Positions 24,035 through 38,256 of a DNA stretch of 52,500 nt are shown here, in pieces. The translations under genes were made by a program, and so were the position numbers. The notes below the pieces were generated by a model. It ran no database searches. It worked only from the letters and a program-made list of their open reading frames with translations, and was not told where the DNA came from. The DNA is from Chrysomallon squamiferum. Lineage: Eukaryota > Mollusca > Gastropoda > Neomphalida > Peltospiridae. The first letter of the stretch is position 1, and each line of letters starts with the position of its first letter. Location of the stretch: the NCBI GenBank assembly GCA_012295275.1, contig CM022674.1, positions 5,811,436 through 5,863,935 of the forward strand, written 5' to 3'.

Positions 24035-24215
24035 AGTGAAAAGTAATTTTGTGGAATATTCAGCATAAATTTATTTGAATGTTAACTTAATTTGTGGAAT
24101 ACCGAAAGTTAAATTTGTGGAATACCGAAAGTAAATTTGTGGAATACTGAAGTTAAATTTGTGGAATATTGAAATTAAATTTGTGGAGTGTTGAAAATAA
24201 ATTTATGCAATATTG
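24035..24215 (+). repeat. ~24-bp minisatellite
   Basis: Seven or so copies of TTAAATTTGTGGAATACTGA with small changes; the central copies are the most alike. Confidence 0.85.
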
Positions 24216-24335
24216 ACTGCTTGGATTATGTCAGTTAGACATTAAGGACAGACAGAAAGTGAAAATTAAATTTTTCTTTCTTGGTTTGGTTTGAGTATTT
24301 TGTGGATGTTTCCCTGATGATTAATGTGTTCATGG

Positions 24336-25110
24336 CTGTTGGTAAGTTGTATTTATGAATAAATAAATTTTTGTTTACTTACTTACATATATACACGTTT
24401 GTATGTATGTATATATGTGTGTGTGTATGTATGTATATGTGTGTGTTTATGTATGTATATATGTGTGTGTTTATGTATGTAAACTGTTGGTAAGTTGTAT
24501 TTATGTATTTTTGTATATATGTGTGTGTATGTATGTATATATGTGTGTGTATGTATGTATATATGTAAACTGTTGGTATATGTTGTATTTATGAATAAAT
24601 ATATTTTTGTTTATGTATGTAAACATATTTATGAATAAATATATTTTGTTTACTTATTTACATATATACATGTGTGTATGTATGTATATATGTGTGTGTG
24701 TATGTATGTATATATGTGTGTGTGTATGTATGTATATATGTGTGTGTGTATGTATGTAAACTGTTGGTAAGATTTATGTAAGTATCAATATATTTTTGTT
24801 TACTTACATATATATGTGTATGTATATATATATATGTGTGTGTGCATATGTACATATGTATCTTTGTATATATGTATGTACATATGTGTGTATGTATGTG
24901 TGTGTGCATATGTACATATGTATCTTTGTATATATGTATGTATATATGTGTGTATGTATGTGTGTGTGCATATGTACATATGTATCTTTGTATATATGTA
25001 TGTACGTATGCGTCTTTGTATGTATGTATGTACATAGGTATGCATGCATGTACATATGTATCTTCATATGTATGTATGTGTACATATATATATACATATA
25101 TATATACATA
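24336..25110 (+). repeat. Composite TATG/TGTG array with longer-order units
   Basis: CTGTTGGTAAGTTGTATTTA-type segments near 24336, 24484, 24570 and 24761 are separated by TATG/TGTG repeats. Near 24845-25010 a 66-bp unit (ACATATGTATCTTTGTATAT) is repeated three times. TATA repeats end the block. Confidence 0.85.
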
Positions 25111-25673
25111 TATATCAAATTACCAAAATACATATGTATGTGACTCTTAAGTGCTCAGGGACAGAATATTGCATAAACAAATAGCTGTTATATGTCATGT
25201 TCATATGTTATGCATGTTTATAAAAGCTTGTTCACATACACACATATTTATAGATGAATACACAAACACAGAAACACACATACTGATAGATGTACACATA
25301 AACATGCACGCACATATACATATAAGCAAATAAAAATGCATAGTAACTGAGTTTATTTATTTAGGAACATAATGCTGTTCTGGTAGTATTCATTAAGCTA
25401 TTTCTCATTCTAGTGCTACTCTGCTGACTTAATACCTGTAAATTGTTGTCTGTGTGTATGTGTGTGTTTATAGGTATCTGCAGGCATGCATATTAGTGCA
25501 AGAGTGCGTTTGTACATGTGCATATGTGTGCTTATATTTGTATTTTTGTATGGATGTGTAAGTGTATGATTTGTTGGTGTATGAAAATGTATGTGTATAA
25601 GCATGCATGTTGATGTTATGTCTGCATATGTCTGTTTGTTTGTATATATGCATGTGTGTATGTATTCATAAAT

Positions 25674-25676
25674 ATA

Positions 25677-25709
<33 letters not shown>

Positions 25710-25736
25710 ATGTATGCTTACCTATATGTACATGTG

Positions 25737-25790
<54 letters not shown>
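25674..25790 (+). repeat. TA then (GT)n microsatellites
   Basis: TA run 25678-25701 and, after TATG-rich sequence, a GT tract of about 25 units at 25739-25790. Confidence 0.9.
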
Positions 25791-25791
<1 letters not shown>

Positions 25792-27479
25792 GATTGGCAT
25801 ATATTAATGTGATTTATGATATTTCTGATTTTATTTACAAATATATACCTACTTACTGGTATTTGTTAATGTTGTAACTATAAATAATTAGTTAATTTCC
25901 ATAAATCTGATTATTTCATTTGAAGAAAAATGTTATGAAGTGAAAACATGAGAGAAGCAAAGTGGAAAAGAATAACTAACTGAAGATAATAACAGCTTCA
26001 GCAGAAAAAGCAGTGGTGTTTTATTATTTTATAAAATTAGTAATAGTAGCAGCTGTAATAGTAATAGTAATAGTTATAAAAGTAAGCAGTAGTAATAGTA
26101 GTAGCTATAATAGCAAGCTGTAGTAATAACTGTATGAATTGTATTAAAGAACAACATTTGTGAAAAAAATACTGACTTGCTTAATATTCATAGATTACAT
26201 TTTTGATGTTTGTGAAGCCTACCAGTTGTTGCTTTGATCTGATGGATGGTTTTATCGTATTTTTAATAATTGATTACACTTCTAGTCCTGCTTTGAATAA
26301 TGAGGAATAACATCACATAAGCTCAATGCAAAGCATTAAGCCAAGATCTTACACAGTCCACAGCTGTCTACAAGCATTGTGACAAATAATGGTACCACCC
26401 AAAAACATCTTTTGTTTCCCCCCCACACCATATTTTGTTTCATATAATGATAGGAATAAGTGCTGACATCACATGAAGGTGCACTCAAAAGGCATTTAAA
26501 GGTGTTAGAATTCTCCATAAATTTTCCAAATGACTGGCCAACATAACAATCATGGAAGCAATTTCTTAACTGCATAATTTAAAAAAAAAAAATTATTGAT
26601 AATGCGAAAAATACATCTGTATCTTTATTTTTTCAAACTGATTTAGTTTATAAAATAATTTTGAAGACCAAATTTTTCAGTTGGTTCCTACAGGTTTAAG
26701 TAGCTAAGGTATCTAATGTAAACAATAAAAGTTAATGTGGAAAATGTACAGACATGGATATTTTTTGTTAAAATGTGATCCATTAAAAATGATGATGATG
26801 ATGATGATGATACCTACCATATCTATAATTAAAATGAGTTTTTTTTTTTTTTTTTTTTTTTTTTACCAGCTGTCAGTGGAGTAATGTTTTTTTTTTCATC
26901 TTTTGGGTTATGTTTGTGCATCTTCAACAGGATGAATGGTCAGTTGGAACAACAAATTGACTCAGACTAAAAAAAATTAAAAAAAAATTAATCCTAATCC
27001 ATTTTCTTCCTTTTCTTCATCAATTCAGCTATCATCTGAATATATTTGACAAATACAAAATGTCTGACAGACTGAGACTAGCATTTCTCAAAAATTCAGA
27101 ACTAACAAAAAAAAAAAAAATGCTTTGGTTGTTGCACTTTGATAGTAATACTGATAGTAAAATAACACATGTAACAGTAGCAATGTAGAAATATAATGTT
27201 ACAAATAATGTTGTATACTTTTGAAAGAGCAGTATTATCTGCACAATACAGTAACATGAGTATGCATATTCATGTACATGAATATTTACACAAACATACA
27301 CAGACACATATAGATGCAAACAAACACACACACACACACACACACACATTAATACAAAGACACACAAAGACACTCCCTATCCTTAAGATTAACACTCGGC
27401 TATGGCATTGCTATTTATAGACAAGCAGATAGGTTTTTTTTATCAGAAGGACCAAGTGACTGCCAACAACAAAGCAGTG

Positions 27480-27840
27480 ACTTGCTAGCACAGGCACCCA
27501 TCATGCACAGCTACTGGTAACCATAGATGAGACCGACTGTTTAGTAAACAAACCTTTACATTACCACGGTTAAAACTGTCTCCCTCTTTACGTTCCAAAC
27601 TACCATTTGACAATGTCAGGCACTGTTGCGCCATTGTTATATGCATTTTTAATTTTAACAGCTGCCTGTCTATAAAACGTTTAGCAATAGGCTGAGAGAG
27701 AAAGAGCGAGAGAGAGAAAAAAAAAGAACAAGAAAACAATAAACCCCATACTAACCAGCCGTACATTGCATGTCTCTGTGTATTTGGGATCTGTCGGTGA
27801 AAACCAATACTTGTTGTGTATTTGTTCACTGTTCTAGTCT
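27480..27840. other. Low-repeat island with a TATA-like box
   Basis: Unlike its flanks this stretch is mixed in composition. It contains GTCTATAAAACG near 27668-27679 on the + strand, followed about 30 bases later by purine-rich sequence. It could be a promoter for the downstream TTLL10-like exons or an unrelated element. No conserved protein was recognised in either direction. Confidence 0.2.
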
Positions 27841-28195
27841 GGTGCCTGGTGGTGCTGGTGCTTGTGGTGCCTATTAAAACACATACCTATTATTATTTTT
27901 TTTTATTTATGTTTTTTTTTTTCTTCTAAAAAAAAAATCCCTTTTGTTATTTTCATACGAGTCCTAGTGTTCGGAGTATAATATTTGTTGAGTTTATTGA
28001 GTGAACTATGATTGTACTTTTGCACCTGCGATTTTGTTGATTGGTGTTACCTATGTCCACAAATACTGGTAGGTAAAACTATTCTTGTTGTATTAATGAC
28101 ATGTTAATATGATGTTTTTTAATGCTACCTGTTAATGTTTCTGAGACTGTTGTTATTCTTTCTGTTACTGTGTAATTGTTGCTCCTGTTTTTGCT

Positions 28196-28345
28196 GTAAT
28201 TATTATTATGTTATTATTATTACTACTACTACTACTATTACTACTACTACTACTATTATTTGATTATTATTATTATTATTACTACTACCTTTATTACTGC
28301 TCTATTATTCTATTATTATTATTAAAACTACTGCTGTTATTTTTC

Positions 28346-28378
<33 letters not shown>

Positions 28379-28483
28379 TATTATTATCATTATTACTATT
28401 ACTATTATTATTATTATTATTATTACTATTATTACTATTATTATTATTATCATTATTACTATTACTATTATTATTACTACCAC

Positions 28484-28535
<52 letters not shown>

Positions 28536-28960
28536 GTTGGTGATAGCTGAAATAACTAAAATAAAAATCACTATTATCGTATTAACATATTTTAGTTTAT
28601 AATAATTTTGGTAAAAACATGGTTATGTAATCAATAATAACTACTGCTGTTACCAGGGCCACAACAACTACTACTACTTCCATTATTGTTGTTGTTGTTC
28701 TTATTAACTCCTAATATATTCGGCACTATTCATACTACTAATTACTAGTACTACTTATTATTCCTATTCTGTTATTCTTATTCTTATTATCATTATCATT
28801 ATTGTTATTGTTGTTTTTGTTATTTATTATTGTTATTATTAACAGTAGTAGCAGTTGTAGAGTGATACTGCTACTTCTACTACCACTATTATTATTACTT
28901 TTATTAATATTATTATTGTTATTTATAATAATCATCATCATCATCATCATTAGTCATCAT
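28196..28960 (+). repeat. ATT/ACT triplet array
   Basis: Nearly 340 bases of ATT and ACT triplets (28196-28535), then a second, impurer block to 28960 ending in CAT repeats. Confidence 0.9.
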
Positions 28961-29230
28961 TTCAGCTTTAATTGATGAAGTTAGAATTTTTTTTTTTTTA
29001 AATGATTTATTATAAAGAATTATATTAAAAATTAATATTATTTTCTGTTTAAACACAGTAAACAGGCATAAAAAATGACAGACATAAAAAATCTTTAAAA
29101 AAAAAAGGATTCAGTTTATTTTCCATTAAGGATATTGTGTAAGCACTTTCCCATGTACAAGGCAGCACTTACCATAACATTTGATGCACAGTGAAGGATA
29201 AACTGCTAAGAAGCTAGAATTTGATTTTAG

Positions 29231-29857
<627 letters not shown>

Positions 29858-30007
29858 TTGTTTTGGTTCATATAAACTACTTTATTATACTTCATTTATG
29901 TAAGCCAGTAGTTCAAGTTTTGAAATATTCATTTATGAGTTTGTGTACTTGAATCAGTCAGCAGTAGACTTCCATTTATACCAGCAGTTTGTTTAAAACT
30001 TAGTCTT

Positions 30008-30033
30008 TTATTTATTTATTTATTTACTTATAC

Positions 30034-30080
<47 letters not shown>

Positions 30081-30180
30081 TTAATTAATTAATTAATTAA
30101 TTTATTTATTTATTTATTGATTTATTAATTAATTAATTTCTTTATTTATTTCTTTCTTTATTTATTTCTTTATTCATTTG
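30008..30180 (+). repeat. (TTTA)n with TTAA inserts
   Basis: Over 30 TTTA units, interrupted by two TTAA-type stretches. Confidence 0.9.
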
Positions 30181-30399
30181 TAATATAAATTACCTGTTGA
30201 TTATGTGAAGTTTTTAATGTTATTTAATTTATCTTTTAAATCAGCAAAGAGCTGTGAATAGTTAAGTTATGACACACTTCACGTGGATGACTTCCATAGA
30301 TCCTAGCAGTAAGATGATACCCAGAAGCTCTCGAGACTTGTTTGTTAATTCCTTGAAAAGAGGAAATCCGCTTAGTGAACAAACTGCTACAGTTACACA

Positions 30400-30552
30400 C
30401 AGACATGCAAAGAGACATACAGACAGACATAGGCACACCCATGTACAGACACACAGAAAGAGATACTGACAGAGAAAAACAAACAAACACACACACACAA
30501 AAAAACAGAGACACACATATGCCAAAACATTCACATGCACCTATACATACAG

Positions 30553-30592
<40 letters not shown>

Positions 30593-30715
30593 ATATATAA
30601 CACATACAGACACACACATTTACATACAGACACACACACACACACACAAACACACACATATACAGACATACACACACACACACACACACATATACAGACA
30701 GACACATACACAGTG
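30400..30715 (+). repeat. CA/ACAG-rich block
   Basis: Impure CACA and ACAGACA repeats; purer CA runs at about 30558-30590 and 30670-30690. Confidence 0.85.
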
Positions 30716-30820
30716 TTTAATGTCATGGATCACAGCAACAAACCTCAGTGGTGTATCAAAGTGCCAATTTTCTGTTCTAGCCTGAACTCCTGTGTCATAT
30801 AATCATGGGTTTTTTCCCCC

Positions 30821-30885
30821 TGTCTGTGGCAAGCTGTGCATATCAAAGATCTTGCATGCTGCTAGTTAATTAATGTTACCTGTGT
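30821..30885 (+). mobile_element. Possible decayed mollusc-type SINE fragment
   Basis: The stretch with GCATATCAAAGATC, then TTGC and GCTGCTAGTTAA, resembles, from memory, the body of SINE-like repeats common in gastropod and bivalve genomes (CATATCAAAGATC..TTGCTGCTAAT). Only about 60 bases look alike, and neither a tRNA-like head nor a target-site duplication can be pointed out. Confidence 0.25.
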
Positions 30886-31084
30886 CACCAGGGTGTTTTT
30901 CTTTTCAATGTTTCTGTAAAAAGGTATTCATTATGTACGTAACAAGCCATTTATCTGGCACCTTGCAACTGCTAAAGTGAGATTGATATCAGTAAAAAGT
31001 TATTGTTTGATATATATATATATATATATATATATCCCTCCCACCCCAAAAAAAAAGAAAAGAAAAAATAAGTAATATAGCAAA

Positions 31085-31735
31085 ACCTTGCTGTTTGATA
31101 GTTAATAATTATCCGTTAATACAATGATGAAACAAAAAAGATATATTTATTTAATCATATTCTCTGCACATTTTAATCCACTGTAATGTTTGGTCATACT
31201 TAAAGTTTATGATCATATATAAAATGAGAGAAATATAACTGCTGTTTTATTATGGATTAATAAATATTATTATGACCTTTTTTGAAAAAATTTCATTTTC
31301 GTACAGAAAGAAGATATGTTTATTTAACGACATACATTTTAATCTGCTGTTTCTTTATGTCATACTTAAGATTTATGATCATAACTAAATTGAGAGGCAT
31401 CAACCATATTATTATAGTCTTGTCAAGAAAATTCATGTTAATGTGTTAGTATGATAACGAATGAAAGAAGATATATTTATTTAACTACATACTCTATACA
31501 ATTTTAAATCCACTATTAAGTCATGCTCAAGGTGCATGAAAGTTGAAACCTTCCTCATTGTATTATAGCTAATAATTCTACATTAATATGATAATGAAAG
31601 AAAGAAGATATATTTAACAATTTACTCTGTATATTTAATTCCACTATTAAGCCATGTCATATTGAATGTTTGTGATTGTAAACATAATGAGAGGAATTCA
31701 CCTAATAATTAATATTATCAAAAACTGTCAACAAA
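31085..31735 (+). repeat. ~150-bp tandem repeat, about four copies
   Basis: Copies start near 31136, 31306, 31464 and 31600 with GAAAGAAGATATATTTATTT and continue with TTTAATCCACT, GTCATACTTAA, ATGATCATA and AATGAGAG in the same order. Copies differ by many substitutions and deletions. Confidence 0.8.
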
Positions 31736-31951
31736 ACGAATAAAAAAATAAATTTAAAAAAAAAGTCTGTATTTCAGCAGTGTGTTTATGGATTTCAGAA
31801 ACTGTATACTTACAAGATGAAAATGGCTTCATTATAAATTTAAATAATTGCTTTCTGTCCAGTAACTGTATACTCAATGCATTTCCTTTTGTGAATCCAT
31901 ATTTGGACATTGTTCTAATGACTGCTATTTTTTATTTTAAAATCATTAAAA

Positions 31952-32144
<193 letters not shown>

Positions 32145-32287
32145 GTATGTTTATGTTAAATATTTTCAAATGTTACCAAAACCATACCTTTTTCTGTTTA
32201 TCGTATTTCAATCTAATAAATTAATTTTAAAAATAATTTAATTTTATTTAAATTTAATAAATTAATTTTAATTTAAACTTTTCTCAG

Positions 32288-32474
32288 ATAATTCAGAAGC
32301 TGCAGATTCTGCTGATTCGTGTCAGCAAGATGACAGTGCCAAGGCAGCTAAAAGTGGAAGTGGGGGGGGAGGCAAGAAGACTCCTGGTGGCAAGGTGACG
32401 AAACCACAGTTCTGTAGTCTTGCAAGCAACATGATGCCAAGCTTTTACATCGGAGGAGGAAATGGCGTCAGCCT
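32288..32474 (+). CDS. TTLL10: TTLL10-like exon 1 of those recognised (linker and start of TTL domain)
   Basis: The acceptor is cttttctcag and the donor gtaagt at 32475. The exon begins with two bases of a split codon, so the preceding exon must end in phase 1. It encodes an acidic then Gly/Lys-rich linker ([29 protein letters not shown]), then [10 protein letters not shown] and [12 protein letters not shown]. The two adjacent Met codons just before the conserved PSFYIGG are a possible internal start. Confidence 0.85.
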
Positions 32475-33207
32475 GTAAGTGCAGAATTTATTTTTTATTT
32501 GATTTTTTTTTCATCTTTTTTTTCATCTTTTTTTTTTTTTAATTTGTTTTAATTTTTATTTTTTTTTTGTGTTTCTTTAATATTTATATTCAAAATTGTT
32601 CTCTTAATTTTTATGGGATTTTTTTAATATTTATTTTCAAAATTGTTCTTATATTTCTATGTTTTTGGTTGTTTTTTTTAATATTTATATTCAAAATTGT
32701 TCTTTTAATTTTTTGGTTTTTTTTTTTATTTTCAAAATTGTTCTTTTATTTTTATGGGTTTTTTTTTTTTTTTTTTTAAATGTTTGTTCATCTTTTTAAA
32801 ATTGTTCTTTTAATTTTTCATTTATTTTTATATTTCTTTTTTTCTTTTTTAATATTTAGTTTTCTTTTTAAAAGTCTTCTTTTCTTTTTAAAATTTTTAA
32901 AATTAATATTAATTTTTAAAAATTTGCTTTTCTTTTAATTATTTCATTTTCTTTTTCAAATTGTACTATTTTGTTTTTTCTCTGTCTTTTGTTTTTATTT
33001 GGTTTAAAATTTTTTTTTATTTTCCTTCATTTCAAGATGTTAAAGTAACCCCATACCTTTTTGTTATGAATAAACAAGAGAAATAAAATTTGTATACTTC
33101 CACATTAGCAACCAGTAAAAGACCAATGAAATATGTCTTGATTCTTCCAAGTAATATAAATTATAACTTGGAAGTATCAGATGTATTCAGACTGTTAACA
33201 CAATCAG

Positions 33208-33240
<33 letters not shown>

Positions 33241-35882
33241 TGAAGTTAGAAAAGTCAGTTTTGTTTAGGAAATTTATTAAATCTAAATAAGCTACTTAAA
33301 CTTTATCCATTGCTCTACAAAGTGTAGCTTTTATATTGAGCAGATAATTTTTCATTTTGTATTTATCTGCAAACATTAAAAACCTTTTTCACATATCTTG
33401 TAATGGCACATGAGGTATACTTAAGCATTTGAAGAATGAAAGCAAGTTGGAAAAAAAGAGCAACATCAATAGTAATAATGATAAACTGTCGTTTACAGTT
33501 TGGATTGTCAGTGAATTACTCATAGAGAAAAATCAATTCTGTTGTATATTTTTTTCATTATGTTTTCTTTTCCTTTTATCTTTCGTCAGTTTATGCACTA
33601 ATCTGTCCATTGATTCCTCAACCCATTCATCCATTATATCAACCAATTCACCTATTATATATCAACCCATTCATCTATTATAATCAATCCATTCATCTGT
33701 TTATATCAACTGAATTTTCTTGAGTGAAAACCACTTACGCCTCTATTTATCAATCCATTCATGTTCAGATTCATCAATTAACCATCAGCCAACTCAGAGA
33801 TTATTCCATCTCTGTCAGTTTTATCCATCATCCATTTTCCCCACATGTGCTGGATCCTTTTTCCCTTTTCATTTGTTCGTCCATCCATCCATCCATTGAT
33901 TCAGTCCATGCATCCATTCATCATCCATTATCCAGTGTGTATTCATTAGCCTCTGTATATTCATCCATCTGTTTATCTGTCTATTTGTTTATCTATCTAT
34001 CTATCTATCTACCTATCTATTCATTTTGTTATTTAAATAAATCTAATTTTAAATACATACCTGAACGCAAATTGTAATAAAACAAATTTAATATAAAAAT
34101 AAAGTACTATTTGCTTATATTTCCTATAATGAACATTTTCTTTAAGAATAGATACTATAACATGTGTATAAAAAATTGACACTGTAAAACTTGTATAAAT
34201 ATTCATGTGTGAGATTTTTGTTTATTTTGTTGGTGAGTGGGAGTCAGTGTACATACTTGAAACACCTGTGTTTTACCTGTATCTAACTGTATCTACCTGT
34301 ACCTATCTCTATGTGTGTGTACATAAACTTCACCTCAGTAAAAAAAAAAAATATTCAGGCAAATATTGTGAGCTGTTTTATATTTGTATCAAATAACTTC
34401 ACAAAAATATTTTCCCTTTTATTGTCATTGTTATCTATGAAATGTCCATTTTGATAGTTCTCTGAAATGTTTGATTAAACTCATTTTTAAAAAAAAAATC
34501 TAGTTAATTAAAAATGTTCCTTTTATTTTTGAAGTTTGAAGTGTCTTGACATTTATTATATATACTTTTAATAACATTTTTTTTGAATTCTATTATTTTC
34601 ATTATTTCTTTATTTTATATAAATACAGACATACTATATCTTATGATTTATTTATTTATTTATTTATATTTTTTCATTCTGCTCTTTATGTATTTATCTT
34701 TCTTTTTTGAAATCATTGTATTTTCCTTTTTCCTTTACATGTATACTTACATACAGACAGACACAGACATACACACACACACAGTATCTTATGATACATT
34801 TCAATAAATTTTTAATTTTTGTTTTGTGTTTTATTTCAATATTTAAATGGTACTGATTTATTAAAGTTTCAATTGTTATTTTTGTTATTCTTCTTCATTT
34901 CTTTTACATTTCTTTTTTTTTTTTTTATATTTACTTTTGTTCTTTTCTCTAACGACATTAATCTCTTATTTCATTTGTTTAACCGTATTCACATGGCGAG
35001 ATATTTTTTTTTAATCACCAACCACACAAACTCTTCTAGGGCCAAGCATCTTTTTCTTGTGTACCTTTATCTCACCCCCCCCTCTGACCTTTACCTGTGT
35101 CAATATCCAGGTACAGGTAGGTGGATGTAGGTTTGTGTTTGTGAAGGATCTCAGTGACTCGGAGAGGTACAAAAATGTCCATCCTACTTGTGAAAGTGGT
35201 TTTACCTGGAACATTGGTGGAATTAATCATCAACATTTTTGTGTCAAGTCAGGCTTCGAAATGTTTGCTTTTTTTATAAAAAAATAAAATAAAATAAAAT
35301 AAAACCCTTTTTTTTTTTATATATAGAATCTTCCCACCTAAAAAGCAAATATATATATATTTATTTTATTTTTTTTTTTTTTTTTTTAATTTTGGGTTTT
35401 GTGTGCATAGTATAGGGTTATTTTTTAATCTGATGTGTCATTGAGTGAAAAGGTTGACCAGAAAGTGTGATCCTGGTATAAAGAAGAAAAAAATAAATAA
35501 AGAGAACATTCGTAAATCCTAATTACGTAGCTTTTCATGTTACAGTTGATTCATCTGTCCATCCATTTATCCATGTATTCCTCCACCCATCTGTCCATTC
35601 AATACAAATTTATAATATTCAATCCATTTTTCCATGTAATTGTGATTTACATCTATCTGTCCATCTGTCTGTTTTTCCATCCATCCATGTATTTGTAATT
35701 TGCTGTAATACACTCATTCATTCATCTGTCAATCATTCATTCTTATTGTTTCTCTCCCTTTCATTCTATCTGCCCATTGAAAGAGTTAGAGATGAAAAAT
35801 GTGTCTCTCTCTTCTTCTGATGATCCTATTATTATTTGTCAATTTTTTATTTATATAATATTCTTATCATATAATTTGATAG

Positions 35883-35917
<35 letters not shown>

Positions 35918-38207
35918 TATCAGTTTTTAATTCTGATATTTTTTTTATATAATTAGATAATTATTGGGTTTTTAATATTTATTTTTGACCATTTCTGAAT
36001 AGAAGCACATTTCTTATTTATTATTTATATCTTTTAAAATTTTTATTGTTCAGTATTTTTAATTTAATTAATTTCTGTGTTAAACGGTTTTATAATTACT
36101 GTTGTTTTTATTAAAGAAATCTGAAATAGATAAACATAAAATTATTTTTATCTATTTCAGATTCTTATTTATTAATTTATCAGTAATTTTTTTGATTTGA
36201 TAAATTTTTTCTTAAACAATTTTATAATCACTGTTGTTTTTTTCAGTTTTTTTTTTTTTATCTATTTCTAATATTTTTTTATTTTTTATTTAGATAACAT
36301 CTTTATTTTGATAATTATTTGATTTTGATTTTGATTTTTTTTTTTTTTTAATTTAGTTAATTTCTTTATTTTGGTAATTATTAATATTTTGATTTTGATT
36401 TTATTTCAGAATTGAGGCTCCACTTCTGGCTCTAGGTTGGAAGCGAACGTCAGATAAATACGATGAAAAATTTCGGCTCAAATGGGTTGAGTGCAAGAGC
36501 AAGATAAACTATGCAGCATTTAAAGAAGGTTTGTTTGTAACCATGGCAACCATTATATATATATATATATATTATTTATTTTTTGCTACTTTCATAATGA
36601 GTCTACTACTAATCTGTTAACAAAGTCTAACAAGCAAAATGCACTTTGCTGCATTTAGAGAAGGTTTTGTATGTAACCATAGCAACCATCTGATTTACTC
36701 TTCTAAAAATGAGACTAATAATCTATACACACACACTAGAACAATATTTTTTATTATTTCTTATATCTATTTACCGTAGAACCTTTATTTTTTTTAAACA
36801 TCTTAGAAAATTTATATTTGAGGATTAGATTTTGGATTTTATAAGATGATGTTCTATACCAGATAATCCAGGAGTTAATCATTTTCAGAATAATTCTTTG
36901 TCAGTGGTGTATATAACACACATACACACATGCACACACACACACACACACACACACACTTGGTAACCATAACAATATCACCAAACTGAGCTCATACCTG
37001 GAATTACAGTAACCATGGCATTAACTGTTTCTGATTTTCGAAACAGACCTAAGTATGCTTAGTGCTGTAATTTTCCAAATCCATTTTGTGTTCAAACTTT
37101 TAAATTATGGATCTAACATGCTTCAAACTAATTAACTGTAAACTATTTTGATCATGCAAGCCTGTTTGGAAAAACTGAAAATGATGGATGGGAAATTGAT
37201 GGAAGGTGCATTTTATAAATAAGTTAGTAACCACTATAGAAATTTGCATGACCGTTTATGCAATGTGTATCATGTAATTAGTTCTGGCCTTGTTTTGTCC
37301 GTAATGTTTGAAATAAAAATACTAGTTTTCCTAATGATGGAATATTTGTCTGGGTGGGGGTCTATATAAAAGAGGTGTGGTCCTTTGTTTCTCTCAGACT
37401 TGTTATTTTAAATACTTACTGTTAATGTTGAGAATATTTATAAATAAAGGTTCATTTGTCTCAGATTCTTTTTTCAAAATATCTAAGGATATTTTAAAAT
37501 CAGGATTAAACTTATTTATTTTAGAATCTTTATTCTAAATTTCTTAGGAATTTTTATTAATGAAATATATTTATCATAAAATCTTTATTCTAAACATCTA
37601 ACAAATTGATTGGTGCAGCATTTAATCAGTCAGTTTTAAGAGTGACAGGTACTAGGATCAAATTCCCAAACTGGCTGTCACTCCAATAACTGGGAGGTAT
37701 CTATTACAAAGCTCTTTTCACTTGTAATTCTTTTAACAATACAGTTGTCATTGAATAGAAAACTCAGGTGTCTGTATTTTACCTGCCTGATTTAGACAGG
37801 CTTTCCAGGACCTTAACAGGTGTAAAGCTCATTTGAAATGTTCAACAGATCGATTATAATGAATTCCAGGTTTCACCAACAGCACATATTTTTTTAAATT
37901 ATTTTTTCATAGTTTTAGTTTTTCTCTTTTAAAACCTTTATACCTTCCTGGTGTGTGAAGGATCTTGAAAAACAGGATGGCATATTTAGCTTGTTTTGTA
38001 TGATTAATATCCTGAATATTAAATTAGTTTCGTTGTGAAAGAAGAAAACTCCATAAATCTGTCATTTACCTGTGAAAAACAGGAGGGGTTAAATTGTATT
38101 GTCTGATAAAATGTAGCATGGTAGAGATAATTAGAGTAATTAATTATTAAAATTCCCTGTGAACTGAACTTTGATTTTTCTATATGCATGAAAGGCAGGT
38201 AAAAGTA

Positions 38208-38256
<49 letters not shown>

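Larger units (their letters stand above)
25111..28190. other. Spacer, no gene recognised
   Basis: TATG/CACA-rich to about 25790. Then AT-rich sequence with TAG/TAA-rich triplets near 26035-26120, a GAT run near 26789-26811, poly(T) at about 26838-26863 and the low-repeat island at 27480-27840. Confidence 0.45.

Noticed and set aside
26336-26575. Minus-strand 79-codon open frame with several Cys
   Set aside because: No recognised domain and no continuation on either side. A transposon remnant is possible but cannot be supported.
35057-35287. 76-codon frame in the first TTLL10-like intron ([26 protein letters not shown])
   Set aside because: It looks more protein-like than its surroundings, but it does not match the TTL domain order, and the exons at 32288 and 36410 already join in frame without it. 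Inclusion would need an acceptor/donor pair in phase 2, which I could not identify.
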